Of a stretch of 64,000 nt of DNA, positions 1 to 11,264 are shown in pieces (the stretch's first letter is position 1; each line of letters starts with the position of its first letter). The DNA comes from Sophora flavescens (Eukaryota > Streptophyta > Magnoliopsida > Fabales > Fabaceae), in the NCBI GenBank assembly GCA_030762895.1, contig JAUPTC010000048.1, forward strand, positions 92,341-156,340, written 5' to 3'. The notes below the pieces were generated by a model. The model was not told the origin of the DNA. It did not search any database and was given only the letters and a program-made list of their open reading frames with translations. Position numbers and translations under genes: made by a program.

Positions 1-1394
1 GTCCTCCCACACATAATATTTTGCATCCGAGAAGAATTTCTTTCTCTGTTGATTAGTCCAACCCTGCGGAACCACATTTGAAGACTTGAAGTTGGCCATA
101 TCCGCGAACCAAGGAGGGGAATTTTCAATAAGTGCAAACAGCTTTTCATCGGGAAACTCTTCCTTGATGTCTAACAATTCCTCCTCGATGTCGGGATTGA
201 CCAACCTAGATAAGTGGTCCGCCACCCCATTGTCAGATCCCTTCCTGTCCTTAATCTCGAGATCAAATTCCTGCAAAAGAAGAATCCACCGAATTAATCT
301 AGGTTTGGCCTCTTGTTTTGTCATCAAGTGTTTTATGGCCGCATGATCAGTGAAAACCACAATCTTAGACCCCACGATGTAGGATCTAAACTTATCCAAA
401 GCAAACACCACAGCAAGTAGTTCTTTTTCAGTGGTGGAATAATTAGCTTGTGCCTCATTCAAAACCTTACTTGCATAATAAATAACACGAGCTAATTTTT
501 CCACCCTCGCCTTTAAAACAGCCCCCACCGCATAATCACTAGCATCACACATGATTTCAAATGGCAAATTCCAATTAGGTGCAGTGATTATGGGTGCGGT
601 GACAAGCATATTTTTCAAAACGGTGAAGGCATTTAAACAAGAATCATTAAAATCAAAGGATACATCCTTCACAAGAAGGTCGCAAAGCGGCCTTGCGATT
701 TTGGAGAAGTCTTTGATGAATCTCCGGTAGAACCCGGCATGCCCCAAAAAACTCCTCACCCCCTTCACATTGGTTGGTGGGGGCAGCTTCTCAATCAACT
801 CAATCTTCGCCCTATCAACCTCAATCCCCCGTTGGGAGACTTTGTGCCCTAAGACTATACCTTCCTTGACCATGAAGTGGCATTTCTCCCAGTTGAGCAC
901 AAGGTTAGTATCTTGGCACCTTTTAAGCACCAAGGTCAAGTTCTTCAAACAGTTGTCATAGGAGGTCCCAAAGACCGAGAAGTCATCCATGAACACCTCA
1001 ATGCATCTCTCCACCATGTCCGAGAAAATAGAGAGCATGCACCTTTGGAAAGTAGTGGGGGCGTTGCACAATCCAAAGGGCATCCTCCTGTAGGCAAAGA
1101 CTCCATACGGACAAGTGAAAGCCGTCTTCTCTTGGTCTTGAGGATCCACCACAATCTGGTTATAGCCGGAGTAACCATCCAAGAAACAGTAGTACTCATA
1201 TCCGGCTAACCTCTCAAGCATTTGATCTATGAAGGGGAGAGGGAAGTGATCCTTCCTTGTTGCTTCATTTAATCTTCTATAGTCGATGCACACTCTCCAC
1301 CCCGTGATGGTTCTTGTTGGGATCAATTCATTGTTTTCATTGGCCACCACGGTTGTTCCACCCTTCTTTGGGACCACATGAATCGGACTAACCC
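1..1394 (-). pseudogene. Reverse transcriptase and RNase H part of the Ty3 polyprotein (partial)
   Basis: The minus strand translates as one open frame from about 1394 to the window edge. In order it shows the RT entry motif VPKKGG, the IDYRRLN block, FLDGYSGYNQI, the FMDD active-site variant in VFMDDFSVFG, the FLGHAGFYRRFIKDFS segment, then RNase H with CDASDYAVG, YSTTEKELLAV and VFTDHAAIKHL, followed by the chromodomain-free linker with DHLSRL. RT copies the RNA genome and RNase H removes the template strand. The frame is separated from the upstream protease ORF by an apparent one-base insertion near 1395. Integrase would lie left of base 1. The stretch itself looks uninterrupted, so the copy may be fairly young apart from that break. 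Confidence 0.93.
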
Positions 1395-2428
1395 GATTTG
1401 CTATCCGAGATTGGGTAGATGATTCCGGCGTCTAAAAGCTTAATCACTTCCTTACGCACAGCTTCTTTCATGATGGGGTTTAGCCGTCTCTGTGGTTGAA
1501 CCACCGGCTTATAACCATCCTCCATCAAGATTTTATGCATGCATAGGGAAGGGCTTATACCTTTTAGGTCCGAAATCTTCCACCCAATGGCGGATTTGTG
1601 TTCCCTAAGAACTCTCAACAGCTTCTCCTCTTCATCCTTTCTCAAGGCATTGCTAATGATCACCGGATGTTGTCCCTCCTCCCCCAAGAATGCATACCTC
1701 AAGTGATTTGGGAGTTGCTTCAACTCCGGTGTCTTTCTATCTTCCTCATTGCCTTCCTTGTTGAGTTTCTCCTTTGCATATTCATCCCTTGGGAGACTTG
1801 GTAAGGCTTCCATCTGTTTCAAACATTCAAGATAGTCCTCATCCCCCAAGGGGTCTTCTTCCTCACTATCATCACCATGGGATTTTACCAACACTTGTGC
1901 AAGTGCAGAACCATGGGCTCCTCTAGTGGTCTCTTCCTTGACAATACCATCCACAAAATCCACCCGGTACACTTCCGACCTCTCCACAGGGTGCTTCATT
2001 GCTTCAAAGACATTGAAGACTACATTCTCATCTTGCACGCGGAGGGTGAGCTTCCCTTGTTGCACATCAATCAAAGCACGCCCGGTGGCCAAGAAAGGCC
2101 TACCCAATATGAGAGGGATCTCGGCGTCTTCATCCATATCAAGCACCACAAAATCTGCCGGAAATATGAATTTGTCCACCTTCACTAGCAAGTCTTCAAC
2201 AACCCCATAGGGGTATTTGATGGAGCGATCGGCCAGTTGGAGTGACATCCGTGTATCCTTGGCTTCCTTAATTCCCAACTTCCTCATCATGGAGAGGGGC
2301 ATCAAGTTGATGCTTGCCCCTAGATCACATAATGCCTTCCCTATATTCATCTCCCCAATAGTACACGGTATCGAAAAGGAACCGGGATCCTTCAACTTTG
2401 GAGGGAGTTTTCTCTCGAAGAATGGCAC
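1388..2428 (-). pseudogene. Retropepsin-type protease and start of RT, frameshifted
   Basis: The 346-residue frame begins in the gag-pro linker and contains a retropepsin active site in the variant LCDLGASINLMPLSM, where D-L-G replaces the usual D-S/T-G triad as is common in Athila-type elements, followed by the second protease block with IPLILGRPFL. The C-terminal third is the palm entry of RT, with RRLNPIMKEAVRKEV and LLDAGIIYPISDS. It ends at ISDSKSG because an extra base near 1395 shifts out the expected WVSP continuation; the downstream RT frame resumes directly. The product would cleave the polyprotein, but this copy cannot join protease to RT. Confidence 0.9.
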
Positions 2429-2927
2429 TACACTCCTCGGTCAAAGCAACCGTCTCCTCATCCACAATTCTCCGCTTCTTGGTGAGAAGCTCCTTCATAA
2501 ACCGGGCATACGATGGCATTTGTTCCAGGGCTTCCGCAAATGGGATGTTAATTTGAAGCTTGCGGAAGACATCAAGGAATCTGTTGAACTGTTTATCTTG
2601 TTGAGGCTTCTTCAATCTTTCCGGATAAGGTACCTTCATGTAGGACGGGAGGTCTTTGGGCTCTACCCACTTCTTTCTACGGAACTCTTCATCTACAAGC
2701 TTTAACCTCCCTCCTTGCTCCGGTGCCTTACCTCTTTCTAACTCCTCTTCTTTCTCAGGTTGTTCTTCCTCAACATGTGGATGGTTCGAGACCTCAACTT
2801 CCGGAGAACTAGGTGCGCCCCTGTTAGATTCCAGCACTCTACCGCTTCTAGTGGTCACGGCATTGCACTGGCTCTTAGGGTTGTTCTCAGTGTCACCTGG
2901 GAGAGTGCCTGGAAGACGCTCATTCAT
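2325..2927 (-). pseudogene. Gag-protease linker of the Ty3 element
   Basis: A 200-residue minus-strand frame continues gag after two frame changes near 3075 and 2935. It begins near NERLPGTLPG, passes through a charged, low-complexity stretch rich in E and P, then has the block YPERLKKPQQDKQFNRFL followed by KLQINIPFAEALEQMP, a segment regularly found between the Athila-type nucleocapsid and protease. It overlaps the next frame (1388-2428) around 2325-2428, where a shift near 2400 moves coding from one frame to the other. No enzyme motif is present. Its role in the live element would be a polyprotein spacer. Confidence 0.8.
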
Positions 2928-3074
2928 TTGCTTCTGAGCTGTGCTATTTGCGTCTCAAGATTCTGAATTGCTGAACCTGTATGAGTCGCCAACTTGTCAA
3001 TGGCGGTGTTCGTGTTAATGACAATTTCTCCACTGTACTCATCTTTTCCTCCCTTGTCTTCCCTTCTTTTTTTA

Positions 3075-4310
3075 CTAGTCCCCCGGAGTACCTGTTTGAG
3101 TATTGCGCTGCTGAATCCCTATGTGTGGCCTCAGACCCTGTTGAGGTTGCTGCCCAGCTAGACCACCACTAGCATTACTCCATGCGAAACCCGGATGGTC
3201 TCTCCTCATGTACCCCCTATTCTGATTCTGATTGTAGTCATTTTGTCTGTTCCTCTGATAGTTATTCTGGGGCACAGTGTCATAAAAGTTGTGGCATGAG
3301 TCCACATGTTCCTGAGGGAAATTCAGCGGGCAAAATTGAGTGTCATGATCCCCATTGCAGTTGCCACAACCCGGAGGCATCCCCTCATGTATCACATTAA
3401 CCCTCTTGTTCCCAGACAAAGCTTCAATCTGCATCTTCAACAATCTGTTTTGCTCAAGAATGGCCTCCATTGCCCCAGAACTGATTCCATTTGAGGTTTC
3501 CCTTCCACGGTTGTAATCATTATATGACATTTTTTCCAATAATGCCCATCCATCCTCAGGCGATAAATATGAGAAAGAACCGCCAGCTGCGGCATCACAG
3601 TTCATCTGATAGCGTCCCCTTAACCCGTTAAAGAAATGTTGAACTTTAGAGACGGGGTCAAAGAACGCTGAAGGGCATCTTCTCAATAAACCATTGTATC
3701 TCTCCCACGCTTCATTGTAAGTTTCATCCTCCGTCTGCCTGAAAGATGTAACGGCTATTCTTGCTTGTGCCGCCTTCTGAGGAGGAAAGTACTTGGTTAG
3801 GAACTTCTGTGCCATCTGCTCCCAAGTTCGATCGTTGTTCCTATCCAAACTGTCAACCCAATCGCGAGCGACATCCCTAAGAGAGAGGGGGAAAAGTCGC
3901 AAGCGAAACTCATCCTGTGAGACTCCTCTTGTCTTCTGTAAGTCACAGGCTTCAAGGAAGCGAGTGATGTGTCTATGCGGATCTTGTTTGCCACTGCCAT
4001 CAAATTGATTCTCGCGGATCTGGGCTGTGACACACCCTTCCACTCTGAAGGAGTCTGTATTCAAGTTGCCCCTCACAATAGAAGAAGCACAATCCTCCAA
4101 GTTTGGTAGATCGTACTCGAAGAGAGGCTTGTAACGAGGAGGAGGAGGAGGAGGATTTTCTTCAGCCATGCCCTCTATTTTAATTCCTTCAATTCTTTTC
4201 CGTTCCCTGGCTTCTTTCCTTAACTGTCGCTCGGTCCTGGTGATCTCGGAATCAAATAGCAAGTCCTCTTGTAGGAGGGTACCTCGCATACAAAAACAGG
4301 CAAAGACCAA
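3075..4310 (-). pseudogene. Gag of the Ty3 element
   Basis: This 411-residue frame is the capsid/nucleocapsid precursor. Residues around 100-230 form the retrotransposon gag domain (FDGSGKQDPHRHITRFLEAC, LFPLSLRDVARDW, FLTKYFPPQKAAQAR, YNEAWERYNGLLRRCP). Near residue 320 is one zinc knuckle of the form C-x2-C-x3-H-x4-C (CGNCNGDHDTQFC), which binds RNA. The C-terminus is rich in N, Q and R. The annotated ATG at 4310 may not be the native start: the MAEENPPPPPPRY segment about 45 residues in begins at a second plausible ATG. The frame ends at a TAG near 3075, while the next linker coding lies in another frame, so this copy has a break at that point. It lies 116 bases downstream of the primer-binding site. 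Confidence 0.92.
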
Positions 4311-4425
4311 GTGGAATCAAAGAAACAGAGAAAAATAATGGCAATTAAATAAAAAAAATAAAACTAAAAATCAGCTTAACCAAACAGCCGAATTTCCTAA
4401 AAATTAGGAAAATTGGTTGTGCCAA
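4311..4425 (-). other. Leader between primer-binding site and gag
   Basis: This is the non-coding leader of the Ty3 element, AT-rich, between PBS and gag. It would carry packaging signals in a live element, but none can be recognised by eye. Confidence 0.6.
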
Positions 4426-4443
4426 TCCCCGGCAACGGCGCCA
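4426..4443 (-). other. Primer-binding site, tRNA-Asp type
   Basis: On the minus strand TGGCGCCGTTGCCGGGGA is complementary to the 3' end of plant tRNA-Asp, the usual minus-strand DNA primer of Athila-like elements. It begins six bases after the inner LTR border, so it fixes both that border and the element's orientation. Confidence 0.92.
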
Positions 4444-5280
4444 AAAACTTGTTGTGACTCCGGCAAGTGTACCGGGTCGTCGCAAGTAATAAAAACACGG
4501 TAGTATTCTACCGAGGTCGAACACAAGGATTGGGTTACCAATTCGACTAATTTCGTAAGAAATTCAATAGGTTCAGTTAAGCGAAGAAAATTATTGTGAG
4601 AGAGATTAAGATTTCAAATTCAAGAATCAAATCAATTAAAGCTACGGGTGATTAAATTCAGAAATAAAAGCATCCAAGGTTTCGAATCCACCTACCCACT
4701 CATGCAAAGTACCCAAGTGATGATATTCTCCTCCCTAAGTTCAATTTTAATGTCAACCGGGACCCCTAAATTTTCCTAAATCCACTTCCGTGCTCATTAG
4801 GACTTATTCGATGATTTGGGTTAATTACTTGCTAGGTCTCTTAACCCTAATCTCGAATTCTATTAATTCTTGTTCCCTATAGGTTGCACCGATCTCCTAT
4901 TCACTCTCGTGCAATACTCGACCGATGTTCCCAATTCAAGTTCTGAAACGCGAAACGCCGCTAGGCCTCAACACGCTTAACTAGTCGATCACGCTAGCAT
5001 GTAATCGACACAATGAAAACAGAATTGGAAAATCATAATTGAATTAAAGGAGAGAGAATTACATTACATTAATACTATGCCGCCATGGGTGGCTTCATCG
5101 ATCCCTTAGACAAGAGGATTAGTTCCTCATGTCCGTAACAACAACGAACGTACAATTGGAATCCATCCTAAGCCTATGAATTAAGAGAAAAGAAGAGAAG
5201 AAGAAATCCCATAAATAGGGTTACAAAAAGTCTCTGAAGAATTCTGATCCAAAAACTCCTCAAATCTGTTCTGATCTGCT

Positions 5281-5290
5281 CTATTTATAG
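5281..5290 (-). promoter_or_regulatory. TATA box of the Ty3 LTR promoter
   Basis: Minus-strand CTATAAATAG is a strong plant TATA box. It lies at the U3/R transition, with the palindromic repeat array immediately upstream. Transcription of the retroelement would be expected to start some 30 bases downstream, near 5250. Confidence 0.75.
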
Positions 5291-5302
5291 GGAGGCCACG
5301 CG

Positions 5303-5680
5303 TCACGGCCGTGATGGCCATCACGGCCAGGCCGTGACGCATTCTGGGTTGGGCGCGCTTTCAAATCTTGAACATCACGGTCGTGAGCCTCATCACGGCT
5401 AGGCCGTGATAGCTTCGGTCTCCACCATCTGTTCATCACGCCCGTGACGGTTGTCACGCCAGGTCGTGAAAGGTTCTCGACTTTTGCCTCCTGGATTGTC
5501 ACGGCCGTGATAGACATCGCGGCTAGGCCGTGACAGCTTCTTCGACTTGTGTGGGTTTTAGGTCACGGCCGTGATATACATCACGGCTAGGCCGTGATGA
5601 CTTCCGACTTTTGCCCCTTCTGCTCTGCTTGATCATGGCCGTGATGGTCATCACGGCCAGGCCGTGATGGGCTCTGTCTG
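5303..5680. repeat. Six GC-rich palindromic repeats in the LTR U3 region
   Basis: About six units of 60-70 bp each contain a version of ATCACGGCCGTGAT, itself a perfect palindrome, followed by a second ATCACGGCYAGGCCGTGA half. Units start near 5303, 5373, 5433, 5498, 5562 and 5631. Each could fold into hairpins and each holds several CG and CHG cytosines in an otherwise AT-rich region. ORFs read through this array have repeated Arg/His peptides and are not considered genes. Confidence 0.85.
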
Positions 5681-5927
5681 GCTCATATTCTTCACTTTTC
5701 TTAACTCTTAAAGCTTCACTTATGGATCTGAAAACAACACAAGCAACCACAAGCGTAATTCTATCCAAAATAACCTAAAAACTACACAGAAGACGCAAAA
5801 CGAGTCAAAGTCCAACTTAGGAACAAAACAAGGCAAATTCGGGCGAAATCGAGAGTGAACTCGAATAAATTGGCATATAAACCCTAGTTCATCTAGTCAT
5901 AAAACTAGATAAGCCAGAGGCTTATCA

Positions 5928-7004
5928 GTTGTATATACACGAGCGTATATACTCAGGTTGATAGGTTGCCTGTTGTTCCCGGATCACTCCGGTGGACATG
6001 TGTCACTGAGATATCTTCCACTGTTAGAGAATTTTGAAGTAACAGGGCAGTATAACTGCGGTTCAGCTGTCTTGGGTTACCTGCACCGAGAGTTGTGCAA
6101 GTCTACATATTATGAAAAGGAGATTTACGGGTTCATGTTGTTGGTTCAAATATGGGTATGGGAAAGAATGCCATCCATTGATCCACAAATCGTGCTTGAC
6201 CAACGAGATTTTGGTACCCCATACATATACATACGGTAAGTAGCATGTAAAATTCATAATGATGATTGTTTGTAGCTTATACTTGATCTGATATTCCTTT
6301 TTTTTTTAAACAATGACAGGTGGCAGTCAGGGATAACTTATAACAGGAATATGCACCCCTTCACATATTATCGTGACTAATTTGACAAAATGAAGCATAC
6401 TGATGTAAGTAAAAATTTCAATTTAGTTAAAATTAGGAATGTATTGTATTATTTAGTTAAAATTAGGAATGTATTGTATTATTTAGTTAAAAATTTCTAT
6501 TCCATCTTAGGAGTGTAATTGAATTATTTTGTTCAATGTTTGTAGATTATTTGGTGTCTGTACGACCACGTGGAGATGACAACACTACCCATAATTCATC
6601 TAGATGCCATGTACTTATGGAGGGTTGTTCTTCCTTTGATATGCTTCAACATTGTGGAATGGCATCAACCAGATCGTGAAGGGTCAGTCTCTTAGTAGGA
6701 GAAGACAACGTCCGGAATAATGAATTTCTACATACTGCCTATACCGGGATGCGGAGAAGGATATTATTATGCGCCCACCCAGGACCATGATTTGTCACAG
6801 CAACCTGCTCCAAGTTATTTTCATGCGGATATGGCAGGACCATCGTCCATGCCTCCCCATTCCTCATCGTCCATGCATACTTATTCCCCTATGATTCCAA
6901 CTTCACCGCATTTTTACTTTACACCACCCGCATATCACCCGACTTATAACACACCATATGCCCCCAACCCCATGATTGAGCAAATACAAAGCACCCCAAT
7001 GTAG
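5928..7004 (+). pseudogene. Plant mobile domain (MAIN/aminotransferase-like) gene, 5' end disrupted
   Basis: Exon 1 (5' end lost, to 6237) reads LIGCLLFPDHSGGHVS, RYLPLLENF, YNCGSAVLGYLHRELC and FMLLVQIWVWERMPSI, the core of the plant mobile domain family (PF10536). It has a GT donor at 6238. Exon 2 (about 6321-6402) has WQSGITYNRNMHPFTYYRD, then an in-frame TAA and a GTAAGT donor. Exon 3 (from about 6546) has LYDHVEMTTLPIIH and VEWHQPDREG. The block 6720-7004 is a Pro/Ser/His/Tyr-rich low-complexity tail usual for these proteins. The Ty3 LTR abuts exon 1, so the start and N-terminus are gone. Family members occur both as host silencing factors (MAIN) and as transposon cargo; next to a MULE transposase the second is more likely. 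Confidence 0.8.
6417..6495 (+). repeat. Short tandem repeat of about 30 bp in a mobile-domain intron
   Basis: The block ATTTAGTTAAAATTAGGAAT plus about ten bases appears twice in tandem and begins a third time. It lies in the intron between exons 2 and 3 of the mobile-domain gene. Confidence 0.8.
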
Positions 7005-7189
7005 TCTCCTGGATACGGTGGTATGGGTATTGACTTGAACGTTGACTTCTCTACAGTTTTAGACTCTAGCTCGCAAGTCAAGGCCTAGTTCAAGTTGATC
7101 CTAATGTCAGCAAAAATCCACGTCGACAGGCTCGGAGTAAACAATGACAAGTGCATCTTGTCTCCTGTTCAAAGCATGATAATTTTTTT

Positions 7190-7370
7190 GGTTTCCCCAG
7201 GGTATCCTCCCGCGTAATCTGCGGAGACTAAACCCTTGAGCCGGATAGGACCACAAGGGCGGCAAATCTCTCCCTCAAGAGTTTTAACGCTGCTGCATCA
7301 AGATTCGAACTCGAGACTTCTGGTTAAGCCGGGAAGAGATCCATGCCATCTCATCCAAGTATCCTTGGGT
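7190..7370 (-). mobile_element. tRNA-derived SINE candidate
   Basis: On the minus strand there is a box B-like GTTCGAATCT at 7301-7310 inside a more GC-rich block that ends leftwards in an A-rich tail (AAACCAAAAAAATT, near 7185). A short A/B-box region followed by a non-tRNA body and an A-rich tail is how plant SINEs look. I did not find a clear target-site duplication, and box A is only weakly recognisable. Confidence 0.5.
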
Positions 7371-7560
7371 CGTTCAAGCATGATGATGATCATACCTCAT
7401 CATGCTCTCAGTAGTCACCTTACAATTGTATTGTAATTATGTAGATTATCTAATTGATATTTTGTACTTAATGGACATTTCATATTTTGTACTTAATGGA
7501 GTTACTTGATATTTTGTTTCGTTAAATTTTTGTTTCATCTTGAAATTGTAGCATTTATTA

Positions 7561-7802
7561 TTATAACAACACATACTAATTATATGCCGTAGCATTAGCA
7601 TTATTAAAACAAAGCTTAACGACCATACATGGCCCGATGGAATCTAAATATTATCTTTAGTACCAACACCTCCACCTTATTATTATAACAACACTTACTA
7701 ATTATATGTCATAACATTTGATTTATTAAAACAAAGCATTGGAAACCATACAAAACAGGGTGTAATTTAAATATTATCTTTAGTACCAACTCCTCCACTT
7801 CT
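7561..7802. repeat. Direct repeat pair of about 120 bp
   Basis: Two near-identical copies (about 7561-7680 and 7684-7802) share ATTATAACAACA, ACTAATTATATG, TTATTAAAACAAAGC and AAATATTATCTTTAGTACCA. They sit just downstream (3' side) of the MULE transposase and have no coding signal. Confidence 0.8.
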
Positions 7803-7814
7803 TGATCCTCTTGC

Positions 7815-10350
7815 TCATCGAGGGCAGTGGCGTCGGTTTTGATCCTGAGACCTACACAATCCACATCGTTGCGTCGGTTGTGACTCTACCCAGTCCATCT
7901 CATTACGAATGCGGGTTGACTTGGGTCTCCATTTCAGGCGTAACATCGACACATCCGGCACTAAGGTCCAAGGTTGTTGTATCTTGGGTATTTCTTCCTC
8001 ATTTTCAATCAGAAACCATTGGGGAGCGTAAGCGTTAATGATGCTAGGCCATTTGTATATATCGTTAACATAGTGATCATAGTCGAGCATTATGGCCGCA
8101 CATGTAGCAATCACATGTGAACATGGCAAGTGAAGTGCCTGAAATCTTACACACTGACAATATTTCGTTTGTAAGTTGACCCTCCAATCGCGACCCCCTC
8201 TCTCGGGTGACCGGATTGAAAGTCTCTTCTAACTCGAATCGTAGATTCTGGGTGTCATATCGGTGGACCGGATGCGAAGAAGCATCTTCTTGCTATTTCA
8301 AGAGCTTCTTCATTGCCTTGTCAGAATATCGGTGATCAGAACTTAGCTTACCTCTCGCTTCTGCACCCCACTGAACAAAATACTCGACAATCCTACCATA
8401 CAAACACTTAACCAAAGCGGTGATTGGTAAATTCCTAGCACCCTTTAAAATTTTATTTATACATTCAGACAGGTTGGTTGTCATGTGTCCAAATCGACGA
8501 CCACCATCATCATAAGCCAGTGACCATTTCTCCTTCCTAATGCCATCAATCCACCTTTGTATTTCAGGACTGGTTTCACGAAATTTCTCAAGTTTCCGAT
8601 TAATGTTTATCTTGCATGCCATGTACCCTATACAAAAATGTTAAATTATTTAGGTCACCATATTATTAAAGAAAACATAAATAAATAAATTACGTAGTTT
8701 GAAAAAGACATACCTAGAGTCATCAGTTCCTCCTTCAACCTTTTATTCTTGAGTCTCTGGTTGAAATTACTAGCAATATGTCGAAGACAGTATACATGAT
8801 AAGCATTTGGAGGTTGCCAACCTAGGTGAGGATTTGAAACGATCGATTTAATGCTTTGGTGCCGATCGAAGATCAGACATATACCAGTCTTATTGGTAAC
8901 ATATTCCCGGATCAATCCCAAAAACCAAGACCAAGCATCGAACGTTTTTCCTTCCACAACAGCAAAAGCAAGCTACAGCACATGACTGTTTCCATCCTGT
9001 GATGTGGCAATCAACAATGTGCCATGATACTTACCATACAGAAATGTACCATCAACCTGCATTATTGGTTTGTAGTGATTAAAGGCATCACAACATTGTC
9101 TAAACGTCCAGAAACCATGATGAAACGTGCGATATTGGTTGTTCACATGGTTTCCCACCACATATAGATTGGTCTCGATCTTGTAAAATGAATATGGTGA
9201 AAACAATTGTATATATTGTAACCATCTAGGTAGAATGGCATAGGATTCAACCCAATCTCCAAATACCTTCACTATGGCCTTTTGCTTGGCTTTCCATGCT
9301 TTTCTAGAAGATATCTTGTACCCGTAAGTACTCAGAATTCTTTCGTGTATCAAAGCGATTGTGATCGATGGCGCTTCTCGAACCATACCTAGGAAGTCGA
9401 TTTAAATTTAAAGATAGATTACAATTTTAATTAAAAATACAAAAACATGATTGGCTAATGATCGTACCTAGTATGCATGACCATATGAAGTTAGAATCCA
9501 ACTTTGTGTGGTCTTGCGACAACATCCGATTCACACAATTATGTTGACCTCCCCACTTTGTAACCTCCCACTTTAGTGACTTTTTCGACAAGATAGCCCT
9601 CAGCCTCCATGGGCATCCTGACACATGATTTGAGCACTTGACATAATAAATGGTTGATTTAGAGTCAACAACTTTGAAATCCTAATGACCATTCATGGAA
9701 TAATGTATAATAGCCATTTGAACAACCAGTTTACTATCAAATCGCAAGACAACATACAATTCCTGACCCACTTTCCACGATCATGGAACATTTACGCCTT
9801 CAAATTCTATGTCCTGATCAGGATGGTCCCGGTTTATATAATTATAATGGGGGGATGAGTGAAGAATGCACCATATGATTGACCTATAAGTGAGTAAAAA
9901 TGAATAAATTGCCAATTATAATAAAAATAAAAACTAATAATAATAATTCAACTTAAAATTATTAATTGTTGGAGGAAACCAACCAGCTTGATGCGGAACA
10001 AAACCACCAGGAACCATCGATGAAACCGGAGCTGCAGCAATTCCAGGTGACGCCAATGCCGATAGAACTATGTTGGAACCCTGTTCAACCTCCTCCTCGG
10101 TGTCTGGTGAACCACTAGTTGGTATATCATCTTCATCTGACTCATCCTCCATCTCGCTCGCCCAATCTTCATCTTCGTCATCTTTGTCATCTGAATATGA
10201 TCCAAGGTTTATCAACACATTTCGTTGCTCGAAATTACTACCCAATGACGGTACAAGGAATGTGGATGTGCCTGTAACATTAACATGAACGTACAACTCA
10301 AGTGTTGACATCCACAGATTTTGGATTAAACCATTCAGCATGTATTCCAC
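7815..10350 (-). pseudogene. Mutator-like (MULE) transposase, multiply interrupted
   Basis: Read on the minus strand, 10350-9934 is an acidic D/E-rich N-terminal segment. 9830-9430 is the MuDR DNA-binding domain (GQELYVVLRFDSKLVV, YVKCSNHVSGCPWRLRA). 9386-8960 and 8957-8293 carry the DDE domain: first Asp in MQVDGTFLYGKYHGTLLIA, second in LIFDRHQSIKS, Glu in TTNLSECINK. 8170-8080 is the SWIM zinc finger (YCQCVRFQALHLPCSHVIATC split over two lines, giving CxC...CxH). In-frame stops occur near 9785, near 9680 and at about 8970, and introns separate some blocks. The enzyme would cut and paste its element, but this copy is dead. The convergent mobile-domain gene may be cargo of the same element. 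Confidence 0.88.
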
Positions 10351-10619
10351 ATCTCGATCATCAGCAATTTCAACAAGAATTTATTTCGCCATGTTACCAC
10401 ATATCATATATCTTGTCACAATTTTTGAAACTGATTGATTTGGTTGCAGCCTCAACTTCGAGTGAATCTTTGCCCTCAAACCCTCGTATCAGATACCGTG
10501 TTTTATTTGCACAATTACTTGGTCCCCTTCAAATGTAAATCCTGCTGGTCCATCGAAGACTCTGTCATTCGTGTACACAAATACTGTAACTTGGCTCATG
10601 ATGTATGCCCTACAATGAT

Positions 10620-11060
10620 ATCAAATAAATAACAATAACCCATAAATTTACAATTTCCAATAATAGCAATATTAAAAATGATTAACACTTACTAATACTA
10701 ATAATGATACTTACAAAATAAAAAAAAAATCACAACAACAAATACAAATAATGATATTAATAATATTAACATGATATTTTATATTAAATATGTAAACTTA
10801 ATAAAAAAATAATATAACAACATTACTATAGCAAAATTAAAATAATAACAATAACCCATAAATTTACAATTTCTAATAATAATAATATTAAAAATTAAAA
10901 ATAATTAAAAATTACTAATACTAATAATACTAATAATAATAATATTAACATGATATTATAATAAAAAAATAAACTTAATGAAGAAAAATAATATAAGATC
11001 ATTATTACGGCAAATTATAGAAAAATGTGTAGTAGAAATTATATGAAGATTAAGAGATGG
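10620..11060. other. AT-rich low-complexity stretch, no gene
   Basis: Runs of AATAAT and TAATA with two partly duplicated blocks (AATAACAATAACCCATAAAT occurs near 10630 and near 10845). No coding or RNA signal was seen. Confidence 0.7.
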
Positions 11061-11264
11061 TGGGTTAAATTTTATAAATGATGATGGTTTTTATTGGTGG
11101 GGGTGGGGGGTAATAAGTGGGGACGGTTGGTTTTATTTCTGTTGGGAAGGGGGTTGGGGGACTGCATGTGCCACGTGTAGGCGCCAGTCAGAGTGACGCC
11201 TTTGAAGGAGCCACTGACCGGGCGCTTTGACCGGTAAGAGACCAAAAAAAAAAAAAAAAATGTC

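Larger units (their letters stand above)
1..5927 (-). mobile_element. Athila-like Ty3/gypsy LTR retrotransposon, defective, cut by left window edge
   Basis: Reading leftwards on the minus strand the order is LTR (4450-5927), tRNA-Asp-type primer-binding site (4426-4443), gag, protease, reverse transcriptase and RNase H, running off the window at base 1. That order and the long LTR with a PBS matching the plant tRNA-Asp 3' end fit the Athila/Tat side of Ty3/gypsy. Frame breaks near 3075, 2935, about 2400 and 1395 mean it cannot make a full polyprotein. The right border follows a CA at 5926-5927 (TG on the element strand), and the sequence beyond it continues a plant mobile domain gene, so the element landed in that gene. 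The other LTR and the target-site duplication lie outside the window. Assignment to Ty3 is secure; the lineage is inferred. Confidence 0.93.
4450..5927 (-). repeat. 5' LTR of the Ty3 element (1478 bp)
   Basis: On the element strand the LTR begins TGATAAGCCTCTGGC at 5927 and ends in ACAACA at 4450, just before the primer-binding site, so it has TG...CA ends. It contains a TATA box at 5281-5290, with six GC-rich palindromic repeats directly upstream in the U3 region (5303-5680). The R/U5 part is AT-rich and non-coding. The partner LTR is outside the window, so LTR divergence cannot be used to date the insertion here. Confidence 0.88.

Noticed and set aside
877..1209. 110-residue plus-strand ORF
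   Set aside because: Antisense shadow of the Ty3 RT coding sequence.
5281..5768. ORFs of 78-81 residues in the LTR
   Set aside because: They read through palindromic repeats and give repeated Arg/His/Asp peptides with no domain.
10070..10288. Ser-rich plus-strand ORF
   Set aside because: Antisense shadow of the acidic N-terminal segment of the MULE transposase.
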